Part shown: piece by piece, positions 42,560 to 54,644 of the stretch
How the letters are laid out: every line of letters begins with the position of its first letter
Numbering within the stretch: the first letter of the stretch is position 1
DNA from: Hirsutella rhossiliensis
Taxonomy: Eukaryota > Ascomycota > Sordariomycetes > Hypocreales > Ophiocordycipitaceae
Assembly (NCBI RefSeq): GCF_020360975.1
Contig: NW_025408684.1
Coordinates: 1 to 64,000, forward strand
Length of the DNA stretch: 64,000 nt
Direction of reading: 5' to 3'
Notes under the pieces: generated by a model
Databases searched by the model: none
What the model was told of the DNA's origin: nothing
Seen by the model: the letters and a program-made list of their open reading frames with translations, nothing else
Translations under genes and position numbers: made by a program

Positions 42560-42830
42560 GAGACTCCGGGGGGTAGCGACTACAAGAGGACAGGCAGGGG
42601 TCCTGGCTATCGCTTTAGCATTAAGGCCGTTGATGCGACATTGGTGCTGGCGAGGGAGCAAATCTAGAAGGGTAGTCCGGCTGCATGAGGGACGTCATGG
42701 ACATGTTATCGCCGGCAGCCTTGTGGCTGTTGCTCGACGAGGCGGATTGGCGGGTATTGATGGTGAACTGATGCGCAAGGTTGGTAGGATGGTGTTGGAA
42801 GGGCTGAAGAGTATGGTTTGAAGTGTGCGG
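42560..42830 (-). pseudogene. Helitron-associated gene, fragment 2
   Basis: A second, shorter copy of the 5' part of the same gene: MSMTSLMQPDYPSRF at about 42704-42660, then after a frame change INGLNAKAIARTP. An alanine/serine-rich segment precedes it (QSASSSNSHKAAGDN). Only about 60-80 residues are recognisable. It lies immediately upstream of, and divergent to, the RepHel gene at 43.1 kb, the position the intact gene holds in the second Helitron. Confidence 0.5.
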
Positions 42831-45800
42831 CAGGCGGTTGTCGCGGCCATCTCCATGTGCCGGAGGTCGGCAGTGGCCAGGGATTCGCTGGAGTGCGCAA
42901 AGAGAGCACGGCGATGGAAGGGTCGCTTTGGCAAAGCTGGGGTAGCAGGTCGCACGTGGAGACCAGGCGAGGCCGGGACGGTGGACGCACATAGATAGGC
43001 ATGGTAACGGGGAATATAGAGGGTAGTATTGCATCGCCTCGGTACCATAGGAAGCATTTTATAGGAAGCTATAAGGGAAGAAACGCCACGGCCATGAGGA
43101 AGTGATGGTTAGGAGCTTCCCATTCGGGAGAAGTAGCGTCGTCAACAAGCGAGACTGTCCAAGTGGAGGTGCTCCGGAGCCAAAGCTTTATAGCCTGTTG
43201 CCAATTTACGGCAGTCGACGTCGAGGAGGCAGCAGCATGGCGGACAGTCCTGCAGTGAAGCTAAGCGAGGCGGTTGCTCACCCTGAAGCCTGTTCGTTGT
43301 CAGTCGGGGATGGAGAAGAGGGTGAGAACGTGAGCGGGTCGGGTTCGGGGCTCGGAGATGGTGCGACAGGAGCCGGTGTAGATGTGGTGGCAGCTTCTGA
43401 GAGGGCCGCAGAGCACGGGGAGAGCCTGGGACGGTTACGAAGATACGAATCACGGGCGAATGCGGCATCAACGTTCCGGCCGATTCAGCCTAGGAAACCT
43501 GTGGTTGAAGACACCGCATGGAGACAGCACGCAGAAGCAATTGCGAGGTCGTTGCCGAGAAGACCGCCGCGAGGCGGTTTGCGGTCAAACAGAGCACGGA
43601 AGTTCCATAATATGGTTAGCAGCGGAAGTTCCGCGCAACATCAGTCACCGGGTCAGCTTCCGAGGCCCCTGTTGCCTAGGGAACGTGGAGATATGGGGTA
43701 GCGGACTCTGATCGTCCGCTCCTCATCGGCACTTTCTGCCTCAGGAGGAGATCCTGAAGATGAGGAGCAACGTGTTACGGCGGCGGCGGGCGATGTCCCG
43801 AGTGTTCATTCGAAGGAGGTACCGAAGCTTCGATCCATCCAGCCTAGGGAACCGGTATTCGACAACTTAAGAGAAAACGGGCAATTAGCAGCAGCGATTG
43901 CGTCTGGTTTGCCCAAGCGCCGTCGGGGACGGAGTTGGCGGGTAAAGGGTACCAGGCCGCAGGGGTGTCTCCAACGCAGCAGGTACGGCGCAGCATCCGG
44001 GGCCGTCTCCTGTGGGGTGGGCGACGCCGCGGCAGAGCCAGCGGACGCTTCGCTGAGCGGGCGGAGGCTGCAACAAAGGGAGGTGGGCGGCTCATCGCGG
44101 GTGGCGGCTGGGAGCCCGTGCAGTTTGATCGGCAGCAAGAACGAGGAGAGTGCTGGAAAGGGCAAGGACTGAGGTCAAGGTTCGGCATGGAAAACGTTCG
44201 CCAGCACGGCCCGGTGCCTGTCCAGTGCAAAGGGCCGGATGGCGTGTCAGGATGCGCACGTAGTCGGGCAGTCGTCGCCAAAGCTGCCGCATCCGACGGC
44301 TTGCGAAGAAGCGAATCAGCCACGGAGAGAAGAAATCATGGATCGGAGGCGGCCCGGAGGCGGCCCCGGAGGCGGGAGAAGAGAAAACGTCTTCCTGGTC
44401 CGGACGAGCGCCCGAGAAAACAGATTCGGAGTGGAATCGGAAGGCAGAGGAGTCGGGAGCTGCGGGCCGAAGACCTGGCGAGTGTGCTGCGTTTTTTGGA
44501 GGAAGACTTCGCCATGAAGGAGAGGCTGTCTAACGATCAGACGTGGTGTACGCCAATACCGCACGACAGGAAGGTGTCGACGGTGCGGGATTTTATCAGG
44601 CGTTCCACGATGCGAGCACGTTGCCGATACGGACCTGCATGATGTGCTACCGCAAGCGTACGAGAAAAGAGCTGAGGAGATCAGATGGGATCAATGGCTG
44701 TCAAGCTGCGTGCCAGAGGGCGGCCGCTCACCATTTTCATGCCGGAGCTGCTTTCCCGAAGGCGAGCCCGTGTCGGTCGTGTGCGAGTGTGCCCGATGCC
44801 TGGCGCGCGGGAGTCTGTCGCCGGCGGTCCATCTTCACACTCGCCTTGGCTATGAGCACATGTTCCCTGACGAGCTCAAGGGACTCACGCTGGTCGAAGA
44901 GAAGCTCGTCTCGCTCAACTCCTGCTATGGGTTTGTCACGAGATATAGCATTCCGGGCGGGCAGAGGCAGGCCGTGAGGTATCCGAGGCACGTCAAGGGC
45001 CACATCACAGTGTTTCCCAACAACGTGCAGGAGCTGGCGACCAAGGTGCTCCCGCACCCCCTTTTGCAAGCACTGGACGAGATCCACGTTTCGTGGCAGG
45101 GCGTGGAGAAGCCGGCACCGAGCGACCTGTCGAGTCTCTTGTCGGTGAGGCGGCGGGTCGTCGAGAGGGCTCTTGTTTGGCTGAAGAGGAGCAACCCCCA
45201 CTACGCCGAGATCGAGATCGACGTGGCGGAGATGGAGAGTTGGGGAGACCCGATAGACGGGGTGCCGGCCTTGGTGTATGATCGCATGGAGCGGAACGAG
45301 CCGTCCGCATGGGAGAAAACGCGGACGGCGCACGTTGTGCCGCCCACGGAGCGCGCCATGGACGACGAGGGGTCGGTGGAGATCGAGGAACTCTTCGCTC
45401 TGCTCAAGCAAAGGCAGGAAACGGGAGGCGAGGCTGAAGGGCACGGGCCCAACGAAGAAGGCGCGGGTCGTGATGGAGTTGGTGCTAGCCCCGATCAGAA
45501 CGTTCGACCAATCAACGAGGTGACGTCTTCCGGCATGTTTGGGCTGGACGGACCGCCAGACGTGGCGGATGTCGAGAAGCTGCGGTTTGCCTGTGACGCT
45601 GTTGGCGCAGGTGCCGACGACGGCCGCGCGGGCCCGAGAACGTGGGTCGGATCCTCGGTGGGGGGGGCTCGAGGGCGTGGCGACGATGGCAGTGAGCCAT
45701 ACATTCGAGTCTCGCGGGGGGATGAGTTTGCCGACTCCTTTGAGACGTCCTTCTTCGCCAGAACGTTCCCGACCCTGTTCCCATTTGGCGTTGGGGGACC

Positions 45801-46694
45801 AAGGCTGGCCGAAGAGGCCATAGCCGAGGCGGGGAAGGCCCTTACCAACTTGCGAGGCACCGGTAGAGCTGTTGAGGCAGGGGCGGCTGCGGGAGACATC
45901 ATATCCTCCCGAAGCTTGAACCTCCGGATTTGGGCCGACATCGTGCTCCGGCGCCATGGTGGCCGGTTTGCGTTGCACCACATATTTGCATTTCTCGTCT
46001 TCAACATGGGGGTGCGGTCGAGGAACCGCCGCGTCAGCATGCTGAGTGTGGCGAGGAAGGACTTCGGCAAGGTCGAGCGCGTTGCCCGCTCGATGACCGC
46101 GCAAAGGTTAGCGGCGGCGAGGGTCGAGTTGGAGAGCTCGGGCAAGACGACCGATGAGGGCGTGAAGGAGCTTCTCAGGAGCCTCTCGCTGTACGGCCAC
46201 CGGCAACCCATGTCGAGAGAAGTTCGGCTCAATATGCGGCGGAAAATCCAGTCGCTCATCGTTGGCTACGGCGTTCCGGCCATCTGGTTCACCATCAACC
46301 CAAACGACATTACGAACCCGGTGAAGCTGCGACTGGCGGCATATCGGACACGCGATCCCGGCGCGGCCGAGGAGTTCCTAGAAGGCCTTGGGAGTGCGTA
46401 CAAGCGGACAAGGCTGGCCATGTCCGATCCGATGAGCGCCGCCGTATTCTTCCACCGGGAGATGAAGCTGTTCTTCGATCATTACGTGAAGGTCGGAGAA
46501 GAGTCGGTATTCGGGCGCATCGGCAAGTACTATGGCGCTGTGGAGACCAACGAACGAGGGCGCTTCATGTTCACGGCTTGCTCTGGTTGCACGGAAACGC
46601 GCATCTCAGCTCGATGCTTGCCGACATCCACGGGGAGGATCAGGCGGCGTATCGCGAGCGAATCATACGATACGTCGATAGTGTCTTCTCCGAG

Positions 46695-46776
46695 GTAAGA
46701 ATAGCTAAGACGTGTCACTGAGAACCTGAATTGCTCGTTCGATGGACAAACGGGGCCAGGCTGACGTGCAAGATAG
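46695..46776 (+). other. intron 1 of RepHel copy 1
   Basis: GTAAGA donor, GCTGAC branch and AGATAG acceptor, 82 bp. It joins ...YVDSVFSE to DLDQEGFCAV. The same intron position, with different sequence and length, is present in copy 2 (58926-58983). Confidence 0.65.
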
Positions 46777-47836
46777 GATCTGGATCAGGAAGGGTTCTGC
46801 GCCGTGCAAGCGGAGCGATCTGTGACGTCCGATATTTCCTCCATGCTGGACAACACCGAGCAGTTTTCGGCCGCATTTGACGAGGAGGCCAACTTCTGTG
46901 CCGGCGCTACACAGGTTCACACGCATAGCCCGACCTGTGTCAAGTATTCCTTGGGCAAAGGAGCGCGGAAAGGGAATCTATGCCGGTTTAAGTCTCCATG
47001 GAGGTTGGTCGACAAGACCGCCATCACGGCAGACGGGGTGTTGCAGATCCGGAGGACTCACAGCATGGTCAATCGATGGAACAAGGCTATCGCTGTTGGG
47101 CTCCGGCACAACCACGACATTTCCTTCATTGCGACGCAGCGCAAGACCATGGCCCTTATGTATTATGTCACGAACTACGCGACGAAGGTGGAGGACCCGG
47201 TGTGGAAGCGTGTGGCGGCCGCGGCCGATCTCCTGGCCGCCTCAACGGGTGATGGCACGGCCAACGGAGGACAGGACGACGGTGGAGGTGCTGTTGGCGA
47301 TGACGCCGCCAAGGGAACAGGACGCGACAGTTCTTGATGAGGTGGCGAATCGTGTGTTCACGGAGCGTCCGCTGTCTCAGGTCGAGGTCATTGCTCATCT
47401 TCTGGGATATCCGGCCGAGTTCACCAACAGCAGCGCCTGGGCGTACCTGAACACATCTCTGCTGTACTGGGAAGTCTTTCGACGGTGGCCGTATCTCCGA
47501 CGAGCAAATGGCGCGGCGGCCATAGATGATGCTCTGAATGAGTCGGTCGTTGTCGAAGAAGCAGGCCTGAGGATCTCCCACGTTGAGGCGTACCAGCACC
47601 GGGAGAGCTCCTGCGAGGGCTATGCTTATACGACTACATATCGCTCGTTAGACTAAAACGCACCAGTAAGGATGAGAGCTGTGCGGCCTGGGGAGGTGCC
47701 CTTCGAGGATGGATGGGCGCCAGGGACGCTGGGTCCAGGTGCTCAGGCGGCCGGGCAAGCATGCTACCGTCTGCCTCGATGGCTACCTGAGCAAGGACTT
47801 CGGCCACAACGACGACGAGGAGTCGTGCCACCGGAG

Positions 47837-47901
47837 GTGTGTATAGCAACCGCCCTGCCGGCAGGCATCATCAGAGTGGCTAACCTCCCCACCCCTTAAA
47901 G
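47837..47901 (+). other. intron 2 of RepHel copy 1
   Basis: Donor GTGTGT, branch GGCTAAC, acceptor TTAAAG, 65 bp, phase 2. It joins CHR(R) to AAVQHLALFVPWE. The position is matched by 60047-60113 in copy 2. Confidence 0.6.
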
Positions 47902-50340
47902 GGCAGCCGTGCAGCATCTTGCGCTATTTGTGCCGTGGGAGTCCTTTCTGTGCGAAGAAACAGGTGAGATCAATAGCATCTGGGAGCGGGCGCGAGAGGC
48001 GCTGGCCCCGAGAATATCATGTCTCGTCGACAACGTGCAGCTGCTTCGACGATCAGCCGAAGACGCAAAGCGCGACGCCAAGCAATGGGCGGCCTCATCC
48101 GGCGATGGCGATTCCACGGTCGCCCACGTCGAGGAGGGCGAGACAGGCGAGGCGGGCGCAGAATTTGCAGCGACATATCGGTCCAACAACATCGGAGACG
48201 CAACGCGCCTGATCGACGTCGTCCGAGGCGCAGTGGGCACGAATCAGGTGACGGCCAAGTCGCCGGAGCTCATGGCAATGATGCGGCAGCTCTGTCGATT
48301 CCAGCAATCGGCGCTCTGCTCAACGGCCGAGCTCGAGGCCATCGCGATTCCCGAACAAGGGTTGAGGTGCATAAGCATGCCAGGGCGGGTATTTTCCGGG
48401 GCCGCACTACCGCCGCAGGATCAGGTCAAGGCTATCAAGTCGCAGCAGATAAGTGCGTCGAGGAAAGGAGAGAATGATCCAAGGCGTACAAACCACAATC
48501 GCAGTCCGGGAAAGCGATCGCCGAGCTGCGTTGCGGAGGGTGACCGGCTTCGGGAGGACGACGTCGAATGACGACAGCCGACTCCGACGAGACGGCTAGC
48601 GACGCAGAAGCGGGAATGCGCGTCCAGTTTGGCCCATCGACCTCCTTCTTCGCGGCGGGCAAGGAGTTGTCAACACGGCTAACGCTGAACAAGAGGCAGT
48701 CGATCGCTTTCCTAATAATATGCCGCCAGCTCGATTTGATGCGACAAACGAATAGGGCGATGCCGGCCAGCTCTGCCAGTTCGTCGGCGGCGAGGGGGGC
48801 ACCGGCAAGTCGCGGATCATTGGGGCACTCGTCGAGCTGTTCAGTGGGAAGAGCCTTTCGAATCGTCTGCTGATCACGGCGACGTCAGGGACTGCCGCGG
48901 CGCAGATCAACGGCATCACGATCCACTCCGCCTGCGGGTTCACTAAAGACCAAGGGGCGGGCGGCGCGAACACAGCCAAGGACCTTGACGGGGTGCGGCT
49001 GACAAAACGGGCGGAGCGGTTCATCCACGGCCAGTCTCGGATGGACTGGCAGGAGAAGGACGTGCTTGTCATCGACGAGGTGAGCATGCTCGGAGCGCGG
49101 ACGCTGCACGCCATAAACGAGCGACTCTGTCGGCTTCGCGGATCGCAGAAAGATTTCGGGGATCCCCATCGTCCTCTTCTGCGGAGACTTTCAGCAGTTC
49201 CGGCCGGTCCAAGAGAGGTCGATCGTCCTGCCGAGCGCGGCCATCTCGTGGGACGTAGACAACTCGTTCAAGGCCGAGCAGCGGCACCAGCACGACAAAG
49301 CGCACGCGCTGTGGAAGAGATTCACGACGGTCGTCATGTTGAACGAGCAAATGCGCGCCGCCGGTGATCCGGAATTGCAGGGGCTGCTGAAGCGGATCCG
49401 GCAGGGTGTGCAGGACCGCACGGATCTGGACCTCCTCAACTCAGGTGCTACCGCGAGGGCAGGCGGATCCCTTGGGAGACTGGCATCACCGTGGTGACGC
49501 CGCTGAACAGGAATCGGTGGAACCTAAACATGGAGGCAAGCTTGGCGTTCCGGGTCCAGCAGCGGTCGACGATGCGCATCTTCATCTCCGAGCACAAGTG
49601 GAAGGAGGGCCTGCCGACCGAGGAAGAAGCGATCATGGTACTCAATCAAGGCGACGATAGCGCGATCCCCGTGCCGGCCGTCTTCATGTTCGTGGCCGGG
49701 ATGCCGGTCGTCGTGAACCACAACACCCATCAGGGGCTGAAGCTGGTGAACGGCGCCGGCTACTCGGCGGTGGAGGTCATTGTCGACAAGGCGTCCCCAG
49801 GGCATCGAATCTCGTCCGACATGACGATCCACTTCGGGCCGCCGGAGGATATTACTGGAATCGGCGACGACAAAGGACCTCCACTTCGTCGGGATGCCGC
49901 CGGGCACGATCTTGTTAACGCCGATGAGCGTCAGGATACACTGCCAACGAAAGCGGCCGTGGCAGCAGAACGACGTCAGCCGGAAGGGATTGCCGTGCGC
50001 AGCAGCCTTCGCCTGCACGGACTACAAGGTGCAGGGCAGAACGCCAGAGCGCGTGGCCCTGGAGCTGCGGGGACACGGACGACGAAAGTCGATGGAAGGG
50101 CCGTGCCCTCGCAATGCGACCCGTACAGCTTATATGTGCAGCTATCGCGCTGTCGAACGCTAGACGGCATCACGCTCGTGTCCAAGGTGCGAGAGAGACT
50201 TGGTGGGCAACCGAGTCCCCGAAGATATGACCGCCGCGCAGGCCAGGCTGGAGGTGCTAAGCGAGAGGACTGTCGAGGAAGCTTTGCGTCGGTCGGATGG
50301 CGACGCTGAAGAGTCAAGGAGAGTTGTCAGGGTGAGGTGA

Positions 50341-50787
50341 CGAGGGGGAGAAGACGGAGGAGCGCGCCGGCGGGCAAGAAGACAAGGGCACTGGGCAGCA
50401 GCGATCAACGAGGGCGACTTTTAGACTTGAAGGAAGAACCCGCTAGAAAGGCATGAACGAAAGGGCAAAGACAAAAGACGCAAGTTTTAGACACAATAAG
50501 AAAACCGGCGGACGAAAGGAAAAAGGTTGGCATTGGCATTGGCAAGGGGGTAAACAGGAGTAATATAACGGGGGGGAAACAGGGCAAGGCATGAGAGGGG
50601 CAAGAGAAGGCGGCAGCGACCAATGACGAGGGAGGGACGGAAGGGTCGGCGACCAATCACACGGGATCTTTTATTCCGAAAGAGGAAATAAATCAGCCAC
50701 AGCCAATCAGAGGCGGAGGATGTGGGGGTGAAGCAGTTTGGGGCCTTTTTTCCCCGCGCGCTAAGAAGTCCTTTCGTTCCTCACAGG
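50341..50787. other. Helitron 3' tail, non-coding
   Basis: Purine-rich sequence (GGGGGAGAAGACGG, GGCATTGGCATTGGCAAGGG, AACGGGGGGGAAAC) with no ORF of interest, ending in the candidate hairpin GGGGCCTTTTTTCCCC before the Fot1/pogo insertion at 50788. Confidence 0.4.
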
Positions 50788-50789
50788 TA

Positions 50790-52896
50790 AGGGATTTTCC
50801 GATGATCTGCCGGATCTGGTGATCTGCCGGATTGCGGCGACTTCGCACGCTCAACATCAATCGACAATAGCTCAACAACAACGGTGCCAATTGACGTATC
50901 CTTTGATTTCCTGAATCATCAGAAGCAGTGAAAGTCTGGCATATATTTAGAACTTTTATCTAGGGGCAATGCGCTGCGGTGCTGACATCAAACCAAGCAA
51001 CGGCCAAAATAGGATGCCGACAGATTGTGTAAGTCATTTCAGCCAATACAGCAAAACAGAACATTATTGGCTTTCATCGTAGGCTTTAATCATGTGGGAT
51101 TCTCCCATTCTATCCATAGTGCAGAACTTGGCTCAGGATACTGCAAAAAATGGGGGTTGGAAGGGCGAGCTGGATAACTTCATTCTACGCACCCGTAATG
51201 AGCCAGATTGAACGTGATTCGACGGTACAAGCATCTTCTGAAAAGAACCTATCTATGCATCTGAATGTAAGGTTTATTTTTAGCTTGAAATTCAGTGCGC
51301 GAGGCTCCGCTTTCACACCTGACAAGGAAAGACGTGCACGAAAATTGAGAAATTCGACACCCTACCCTAAAACACGTATAACATGGATGAAATGGGCTTT
51401 CTATTCCTTATGAGCATTTGAACGAACAGGGTATTCCTCTTATTATAAGAAAACAAGGCAAAATTGCTCGGCGTATTAAAAAATGGCAACCCATCCTCCC
51501 TTACGTTCAAGATGTGCGTCAGTCAAGAGATGGCATCGCTGCCCCATTTCTCATCCACCAAGACAAGCCAGCACAAACTCTGGACTTTGGTTCGTGAAAC
51601 GTGAATCAAGTCGTCAATAAATATTTTAACACGTCAAAAACGAGGTGGACGAATCACAATATTGAAATGAGCAGCTCACCGGTACGTTCGACCGGTTTAC
51701 CAGGGTGAAAGCTCGAAACGGTTGTGCTTATCGCCTTTGGTTCCCGATGGCCACTTAACCATTTTAGTATCGAATTTATGGAGTGGTGTGACCGGCACCG
51801 AGTGATCGTTGTGGTGTTTCCCCTCAATCCATTCATCGGCTGCAACCCTTGATGTATCGTTATTCAGACTCTCAACAGCGTATACGCATGATCTTATCCA
51901 GTACACAGACAAATCAAAAAGGTTCATTGGATTGCTGAAATCGAAGATCTAGACTGTGTTTTGGAACGCATTTCAGGAAGTAGTCGAGAAGTCCTCTGTT
52001 GATGCTGGCCGCAACAGCCGAAGGCTGAGCAGCACCCTCGGGAGCCCTCAATATGAGTTTTAAGTGCTTGATATGAGAGTTAAAGTATGCAGAGAACAAG
52101 TAGTCACAAGAACCAGCGCAGGCAGACCGGTAAGGCTTCAAAAGATGATCTCTTCTGCTGTACAGATTCTAGTGCAGACGAGGTGTTTAGCTCTAAAATT
52201 GTGGCTCAAGCTCGCCAAAAAATGACAGTGAAAGGACTCCAAAGAAAGAGGCTCTGAAGAAGGAGGCCCGAAAGCTTCAGCGACAGCAGAAGGCAGCGGA
52301 GCAAAAGCTCGCTCTAGAAGAGGAAGCAATGAGAGGCGGAAATTGGGAGAAAACGACGGATGACGGAGGCCGTGAAGCAAAATAAGGAGATAAATTGGCA
52401 TTATTAACAAGAGCTGAAGATTTTGAAAGTGGAAAAGCCACAGAAAATGCAGAATGAGCGACGGTGTGGCTTCTGAGGGTCGCGAGAGGAGTCAGGATGT
52501 TCACGCTGCAAAAATTGTCACTCTTCCGTTCACACCAGAGCGGGCCATAGCATTGCAGGTACCAAACACACTATATAATAACGCAAATAATAAGGCAATG
52601 ATAACTTCAAACGACATATCCTGTCCTCAAAGGCCCTCTTTAGCTGTTGATAGTGATCGGGAGGCAATGGGTGCATTTCGGGGACTTGCGCGATCGGAGA
52701 GTAACAGAAGACGACCTCGATGGCTGGATGACTTCAAAAAAGATTGAGTGGCATCTTTGAGCATTATTAACTGCTCTTATAAGATTTTAGAACAATTCAA
52801 ATAGTATTCGTGAAGTTATTCTCAGTTCTTTGCTGGAATGCAATGAGCCCAAAATCCGGCGAATCGCCAGATCCGGCAGATCACCGGAAAATCCCT
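50790..52896 (+). mobile_element. Fot1/pogo-like DNA transposon, copy B (fossil)
   Basis: This 2,107 bp element is bounded by TA (50788-50789 and 52897-52898), with ends AGGGATTTTCCGATGATCTG and the inverse CAGATCACCGGAAAATCCCT. These match the termini of the element at 11704-14000 but with TTTT in place of TTTCC. The transposase remnant is on the plus strand and heavily decayed, so this copy is older than copy A. It sits at the 3' side of Helitron copy 1. Confidence 0.75.
51350..52450 (+). pseudogene. Fot1/pogo transposase, heavily decayed
   Basis: Recognisable pieces on the plus strand are NMDEMGFLF (first catalytic D, about 51380), DGHLTI (about 51750, second D region), EFMEWCDRHRVIVVVFPLNP at about 51774-51833, and DVSLFRLSTAYTHDLIQYTD at about 51855-51915. 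A charged tail (KKEARKLQRQQKAAEQK-like, about 52255-52310) matches the coiled-coil end of copy A. Frames change often and stops are many, so nothing functional remains. The N-terminal HTH is not identifiable. Confidence 0.6.
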
Positions 52897-52898
52897 TA

Positions 52899-53010
52899 AG
52901 GCAACCCCTCATGGGTTGCGCAAAAAGCCTTGAGGAACGAAGACTGAGGATTGAGACACGGGAGAGGCAACCCAACAGGGGTTGCGCAAAGAGCCTTGAG
53001 GAACGAAAGT
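52899..53010. repeat. two tandem copies of a ~70 bp unit
   Basis: AGGCAACCCCTCATGGGTTG followed by CGCAAAAAGCCTTGAGGAACGAA (52899-52941), then AGGCAACCCAACAGGGGTTG followed by CGCAAAGAGCCTTGAGGAACGAA (52966-53007). Each unit contains a CAACCCC...GGGGTTG-like inverted repeat able to form a hairpin. Confidence 0.6.
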
Positions 53011-53015
53011 CTACA

Positions 53016-53072
53016 CAAGGGGCAGATGTACAGGGGGAGATGTACAGGGGCAGATGTACAGAGGCAGAAAGG
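53016..53072. repeat. short tandem repeat GGGGCAGATGTACA
   Basis: Three and a half units of about 15-16 bp (GGGGCAGATGTACAG, GGGGAGATGTACAG, GGGGCAGATGTACAG, AGGCAG) directly follow the tandem pair. Confidence 0.6.
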
Positions 53073-53144
53073 TAACGGCGACCAACGGGCAGTCAGGCTG
53101 GACGAAAAACACTTCCCATTTAAGAAGTTATAGCAGCGTACGCT

Positions 53145-54644
53145 ATTCCATTTCCGTAGCTTTCTTATATAGGTGGCGGTTTCGAAGGGGACGGGCCGGC
53201 GAGCCCAAGCCATGGGCGACAATGGAATCGAGGGAAGAGTCCCGTAGGTCAGGACCCGGTTTAGGGTTGTCCGGCTCATGAGCGGCGGAGGCAGCCGAAA
53301 CAGAGAACGACTGGGTGGCAGAGGAGGCGGGCTTAGGGGAAGACGAGATCACCGGGGCCTTATGCAGCAGACACGGTCGCTTCGTCGCCGTATCGGCAGG
53401 CTCAGGGCAATATCGTTTCCCGGGCGGCGTAAGGTGGCCGGTCGAGGCGAAGCCGAAGCCAAAGGTGGAGGACTGGGCGGGAGGGTGCCAGGGGTGATCA
53501 AAGACAAATAGGCAGCGCGCATGTCCTGGAAGGCCGCGGAAGCGGAGGAAGCTTGTTGCCTCTGTGGCGTAGAGAGAAGCGGTGCCATCGTGGTGACGGC
53601 GGCGGCGGCCTTGTCGAGAAAAGTCCAGGAATCTGGGACGACGATAAAGACGTTGTCCCGGTAAGAGCCCGGGGGGTAGAGCATAACGTCATGCCGGAGC
53701 AGGCCAGCGACCTTGCCTGTGCAGGTAAAGGGACGTTAGGCTGAAATTGAGAGTCCTGCCTCTCGGCCATCTTCCTACACAAGACGGCCCAGGGGTTAGC
53801 GCGAATAGGGAAGATAACGAAGACCTGGAACGGGTGGAAGCCCTTGAAGGGGACCTTATTGGGCATCCCAGGAGCGACATAGGTAGAAAGGCGGACAAAG
53901 CCGCAACAGTTAAGTTGGGCGGCGTCTAGACCGGGCAGTAGGTCCCGCCGCAGCGAGGAGTGGCCGGTGCCGACGACAAGGCCGGTAAAGGAAACAATAG
54001 GCGGGATGCAGGGGAAGTCGCCCATAGAGGCAAAGAGCCTAGGAGAACGCTTCAGGCCCATCTTAGCCATATACCGTTCCGTCGGCACTCGCGAAGGGTC
54101 AGGGCACGGCTTACGGCTGGTAGCCCTGATCGCGGACGGCAAGGGCGGGCATCGTATAGAGAAGGGTGCGGCCCGTGCCAGACTCCAGGCCGTCGCGTTG
54201 CTCAACCTCCCATGCGAGCGCGTAGGGGTGGACGCGGGCATGCATGAAAAACCACTCTTCGGTCCAGTCGGAGGGATCAATAGGCTGGCCGTAGATGGAG
54301 AGGTTGAGGCTAAAAAGACGGATGTCGGGAATCAGCGGCATCCGATCGGAGGGGCGCATATTCCGTCGCGAGCAGCCAGGCGGGCGGAGGCAGGAAGACG
54401 CGGGCCATGGCCTCGGCGTTAAGACCCTAATGCGGTGGTCGTCCTGGTGGGAAAATCTAGCAGGACAGTCCGGCTGGACAAAAGACATCATAGACATCTC
54501 ACCGCCAGCGCCCCTTTGGCTATCGAGCGGCTTTCGAAGGTGCGGTGCGGGCATATCGGTAGGAAGTAGAGAGGAAGACATAGTGTATCTGCGCAGGTCG
54601 ATAGGCCAGTCGCACGCACTAAAAGGACGGGTTCTCGGCGTCAA
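53145..54644 (-). pseudogene. Helitron-associated divergent gene, fullest copy
   Basis: Collinear minus frames give about 470 residues. The start is at 54644 or 54581 (MSSSLLPTDMPAPH), followed by MSMMSFVQPDCPARF, FSLNLSIYGQPIDPSDW, TEEWFFMHARVHPYALAWEV, then in another frame MAKMGLKRSPRLFASMGDFP, GLDAAQLNCCGFVRLSTYVA, VPFKGFHPFQVFVIFPIRAN and PWAVLCRKMAERQDSQFQP, then YPPGSYRDNVFIVVPDSWTF and a Pro/Ser-rich tail. Frame changes at about 54150 and about 53690 break it, and some bases may be intronic. Family unknown; no metal-binding or nuclease motif is obvious. The paired position beside two Helitrons suggests it is an element gene, perhaps single-stranded DNA binding, which is inference only. 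Confidence 0.55.

Larger units (their letters stand above)
43102..50340 (+). pseudogene. Helitron RepHel (Rep nickase + PIF1 helicase), copy 1
   Basis: The order is: a long disordered N-terminus (43102-44470) with repeated xIQPxxP motifs; a zinc-ribbon zone (CMMC at 44638, CRSC at 44740, VCECARC at 44782); the Helitron N-domain (LNSCYGFVTRY, HVKGHITVFPNNVQELATKV, HHIFAFLVFNMGVRSRNRR, PAIWFTINPNDITNPVKLRL); the Rep HUH motif LHVHGLLWL at about 46563-46589 in a shifted frame; two tyrosines in YRERIIRYVDSVF; intron 46695-46776; MVNRWNKAIAVGLRHNHDI; intron 47837-47901; and the SF1B helicase with GGEGGTGKSR (about 48790), VLVIDEVSMLG (49062), GDFQQFRPVQ and LYVQLSRC (50134). At least eight one-base frame breaks include one just before HUH. 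The stop is TGA 50338-50340. Confidence 0.85.
41545..50787. mobile_element. Helitron, copy 1 (boundaries uncertain)
   Basis: Contains the RepHel pseudogene and the remains of the divergent accessory gene. No terminal repeat is expected of a Helitron. A candidate 3' end with a short hairpin and CTRR ending is GGGGCC...TTTTCCCCGCGCGCTAAG near 50740-50765, but without an empty site this is a guess. The left edge abuts the truncated LINE at about 41540. The base composition is visibly GC-rich compared with the flanks at 14-33 kb. Confidence 0.55.

Noticed and set aside
45495..46259. Long minus-strand frames inside the Helitrons (also 44737-46104, 60546-61946, 61078-61950)
   Set aside because: They are reverse shadows of GC-rich RepHel coding sequence and show antisense-like composition with no domain of their own.
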